Source: Microbacterium sp. No. 7 (GTDB lineage Bacteria > Actinomycetota > Actinomycetes > Actinomycetales > Microbacteriaceae). Taken from it: a stretch of DNA of 64,000 nucleotides. Shown here in pieces: positions 62,777 to 64,000 of this stretch; position 1 is the first letter of the stretch, and each line of letters opens with the position of its first letter. A model generated the notes under the pieces. The model was given only the letters and a program-made list of their open reading frames with translations. It was not told the origin of the DNA and made no database searches. The stretch is from positions 372,001 to 436,000 of the forward strand of contig NZ_CP012697.1 of NCBI RefSeq assembly GCF_001314225.1, in the 5' to 3' direction. Position numbers and translations under genes: made by a program.

Positions 62777-63362
62777 CCCGCTGGTCGAGTGCATCGAGAC
62801 CCTTGTAGCGGGCCGTTAGATGGGTTTCGATACGCGCGCTGGCGCGCGCTACTCAACCAGCGGGTGTGTGTGGGTGTGGTGGGGGTGCTTGCTCTGCTGG
62901 CCGAGGGCTCGCCTCTCACTCCGCTGGTCGAGTGCTCGCGGCGGAGCCGCGAGTGTATCGAGACCCGTGTAGCGGGCCGTGGGGTGGGTTTCGATACGCG
63001 CGCTTGCGCGCGCTACTCAACCGGCGGGGGTGTGTGGGGGTGTGGGGGTGCTTGCTCTGCTGGCCGAGGGCTCGCCTCTCACTCCGCTGGTCGAGTGCTC
63101 GCGGCGGAGCCGCGAGTGTATCGAGACCCTTGTAACGGTCCGTGGGGTGGGTTTCGATACGCGCGCTGCGCGCGCTACTCAACCAGCGGGTGTGTGTGGG
63201 TGTGTGGGTGTGAGGGGTGCCTGTCCTTGCCGGCCGAGGGCCCGCCTCTCACTCCGCTGGTCGAGTGCTCGCGGCGGAGCCGCGAGTGTATCGAGACCCT
63301 TGTAACGGTCCGTTAGATGGGTTTCGATACGCGCGCTGGCGCGCGCTACTCAACCAGCGGGG
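62777..63362. repeat. Four family E hairpins in tandem (62777, 62921, 63081, 63251)
   Basis: Each copy opens with ccgctggtcgagtg, passes a tatcgagaccc / gggtttcgata inverted core and closes with ctactcaaccagcggg. Copies 2-4 add ctcgcggcggagccgcgag, itself a perfect inverted repeat. They are 145-170 bp apart, joined by gtgtgtgggtgt-type spacers. The whole 62628-63410 gap holds no gene. Confidence 0.88.
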
Positions 63363-63410
63363 GTGTGAGTGGGTGCTGCTCGGCCGGCGGGGGACGGCCG
63401 GTGGGCGGCG

Positions 63411-63980
63411 TCATGCGCGTCGGGCGTATTCCTGCACGGTGACGCCGGAGGCGAACGTGCGGGTCTGCTCCAGCGTGAACGACGCGGGGCGGTAGGCCTC
63501 GGCGCGCAGCATCGGGATGCCGCCGCCGAACAGCACGGGATAGCGCTTGACGATGATGCGGTCGATCTCGTCGGCGAGCACGGATGCCAGCTCGCCGCCC
63601 CCGCACAGGTAGATGCCGAGACCGGAATGCGCCTTCAGCTCCCGCACGGTCGCGACGGGGTCTGCGGTCAGGGTCACGGCATCCGGTGCCGTCGTGCGCG
63701 TGCGCGATGCGACGTACTGGTCGAGGTGCGCGTAGGGACTGTCGATGCCCGCGTCGTGCGCGACGGCGTAGGTGTTCCAGCCCATGATGACGGCGTCGAA
63801 CCGGGTGCGGGGCGGTGTCGCGCCGATCGCGGCCAGCACGTGCGCGGGGAGGGCGTCGGCGAACTCGCCCGTGAGCAGGGGCACGTGGTCGCCCTCGAAC
63901 GGAAAGGCGTCGGCCGTGCCGTCGGGCGCGGCGATGAAGCCGTCGATGCTGACGCCGATGTAGTAGACGAGCTCGCGCAT
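63411..63980 (-). CDS. Dihydrofolate reductase-like (RibD C-terminal domain) family protein
   Basis: The product is 189 aa. RibD/DHFR-fold features are YYIGVSIDGFIAAPDG, FDAVIMGWNTYAVAHD and IYLCGGGELASVLADEIDRI. It reduces an unknown substrate; many members are annotated only as dihydrofolate reductase family. The remaining 20 bases are upstream sequence with a purine-rich ribosome site (gaagggag). Confidence 0.88.
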   Translation of the reverse strand: MRELVYYIGVSIDGFIAAPDGTADAFPFEGDHVPLLTGEFADALPAHVLAAIGATPPRTRFDAVIMGWNTYAVAHDAGIDSPYAHLDQYVASRTRTTAPDAVTLTADPVATVRELKAHSGLGIYLCGGGELASVLADEIDRIIVKRYPVLFGGGIPMLRAEAYRPASFTLEQTRTFASGVTVQEYARRA

Positions 63981-64000
63981 GGTGGCGCTCCCTTCGGGAT

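Overview
The window is very GC-rich chromosomal DNA from an actinobacterium, most likely Microbacterium or a close relative in the Microbacteriaceae. This rests on codon bias, many GTG starts and ATGA/GTGA stop-start overlaps, an LAxTG cell-wall signal, and the gene families present. No rRNA, tRNA, transposase, integrase or CRISPR array was seen. Function calls come from reading motifs and from family knowledge; no database search was run.

Layout. 1-4057: a lower-GC insert with a small secreted peptide and a lipoprotein, divergent from an adaptor/ATPase/permease ABC exporter. 4273-6014: ABC-2-like membrane protein with a divergent TetR regulator. 6015-7930: a second insert with small membrane and lipoprotein genes. 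7931-17573: an anchored-repeat ABC transporter locus (permease, ATPase, membrane-anchored repeat protein, substrate-binding protein with an inserted repeat domain, LAxTG surface protein, WxL-like surface protein, DUF916 protein). 18047-22495: a Zur-box-linked methyltransferase, an MFS exporter, a DUF998 protein and a TetR regulator. 22496-24087: a third insert with a Tat-secreted repeat protein. 24117-38080: metabolic and stress genes (hydrolase, CoA-disulfide reductase with rhodanese domain, DUF808, HAD, MFS, an amber-interrupted oxidoreductase, AraC, VOC, DUF1801, sugar dehydrogenase, esterase, purB). 38950-46977: a WXG-like/lipase-like pair, a Doc toxin-antitoxin pair, hisC, a branched-chain 2-oxoacid dehydrogenase operon (E1 alpha, E1 beta, E2) and DUF4287. 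47101-54200: intradiol dioxygenase, then znuA-znuC-znuB-zur and a two-gene permease/DUF1980 unit. 54190-63980: beta-propeller membrane protein, DNA-3-methyladenine glycosylase, a 1658-aa SCO7613-type membrane protein, and a DHFR/RibD-like reductase.

How it fits together. Zinc or another divalent metal is the main theme. A complete ZnuABC-Zur set and a complete anchored-repeat ABC system lie 31 kb apart, and Fur/Zur-type palindromes sit upstream of both and over the start of a methyltransferase gene. The surface proteins share a His-rich domain (five copies at this locus) that is also spliced into the substrate-binding protein, suggesting metal is handed from the wall to the importer.

Two patterns are not explained by ordinary annotation. 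(1) Three lower-GC gene inserts are each bounded by a direct duplication (49, 56 and 18 bp) of the end of a resident gene, so the resident gene is restored; none carries a visible recombinase, and a fourth, 0.2-kb hairpin insert has 17-bp flanks inside the znu operon. (2) Nearly every intergenic gap downstream of a gene holds a repeat structure from one of about ten unrelated sequence families. Some are tandem arrays with a fixed 19-, 20- or 21-nt period that flip orientation at a central palindrome. Others are sets of long hairpins that recur at distant loci.
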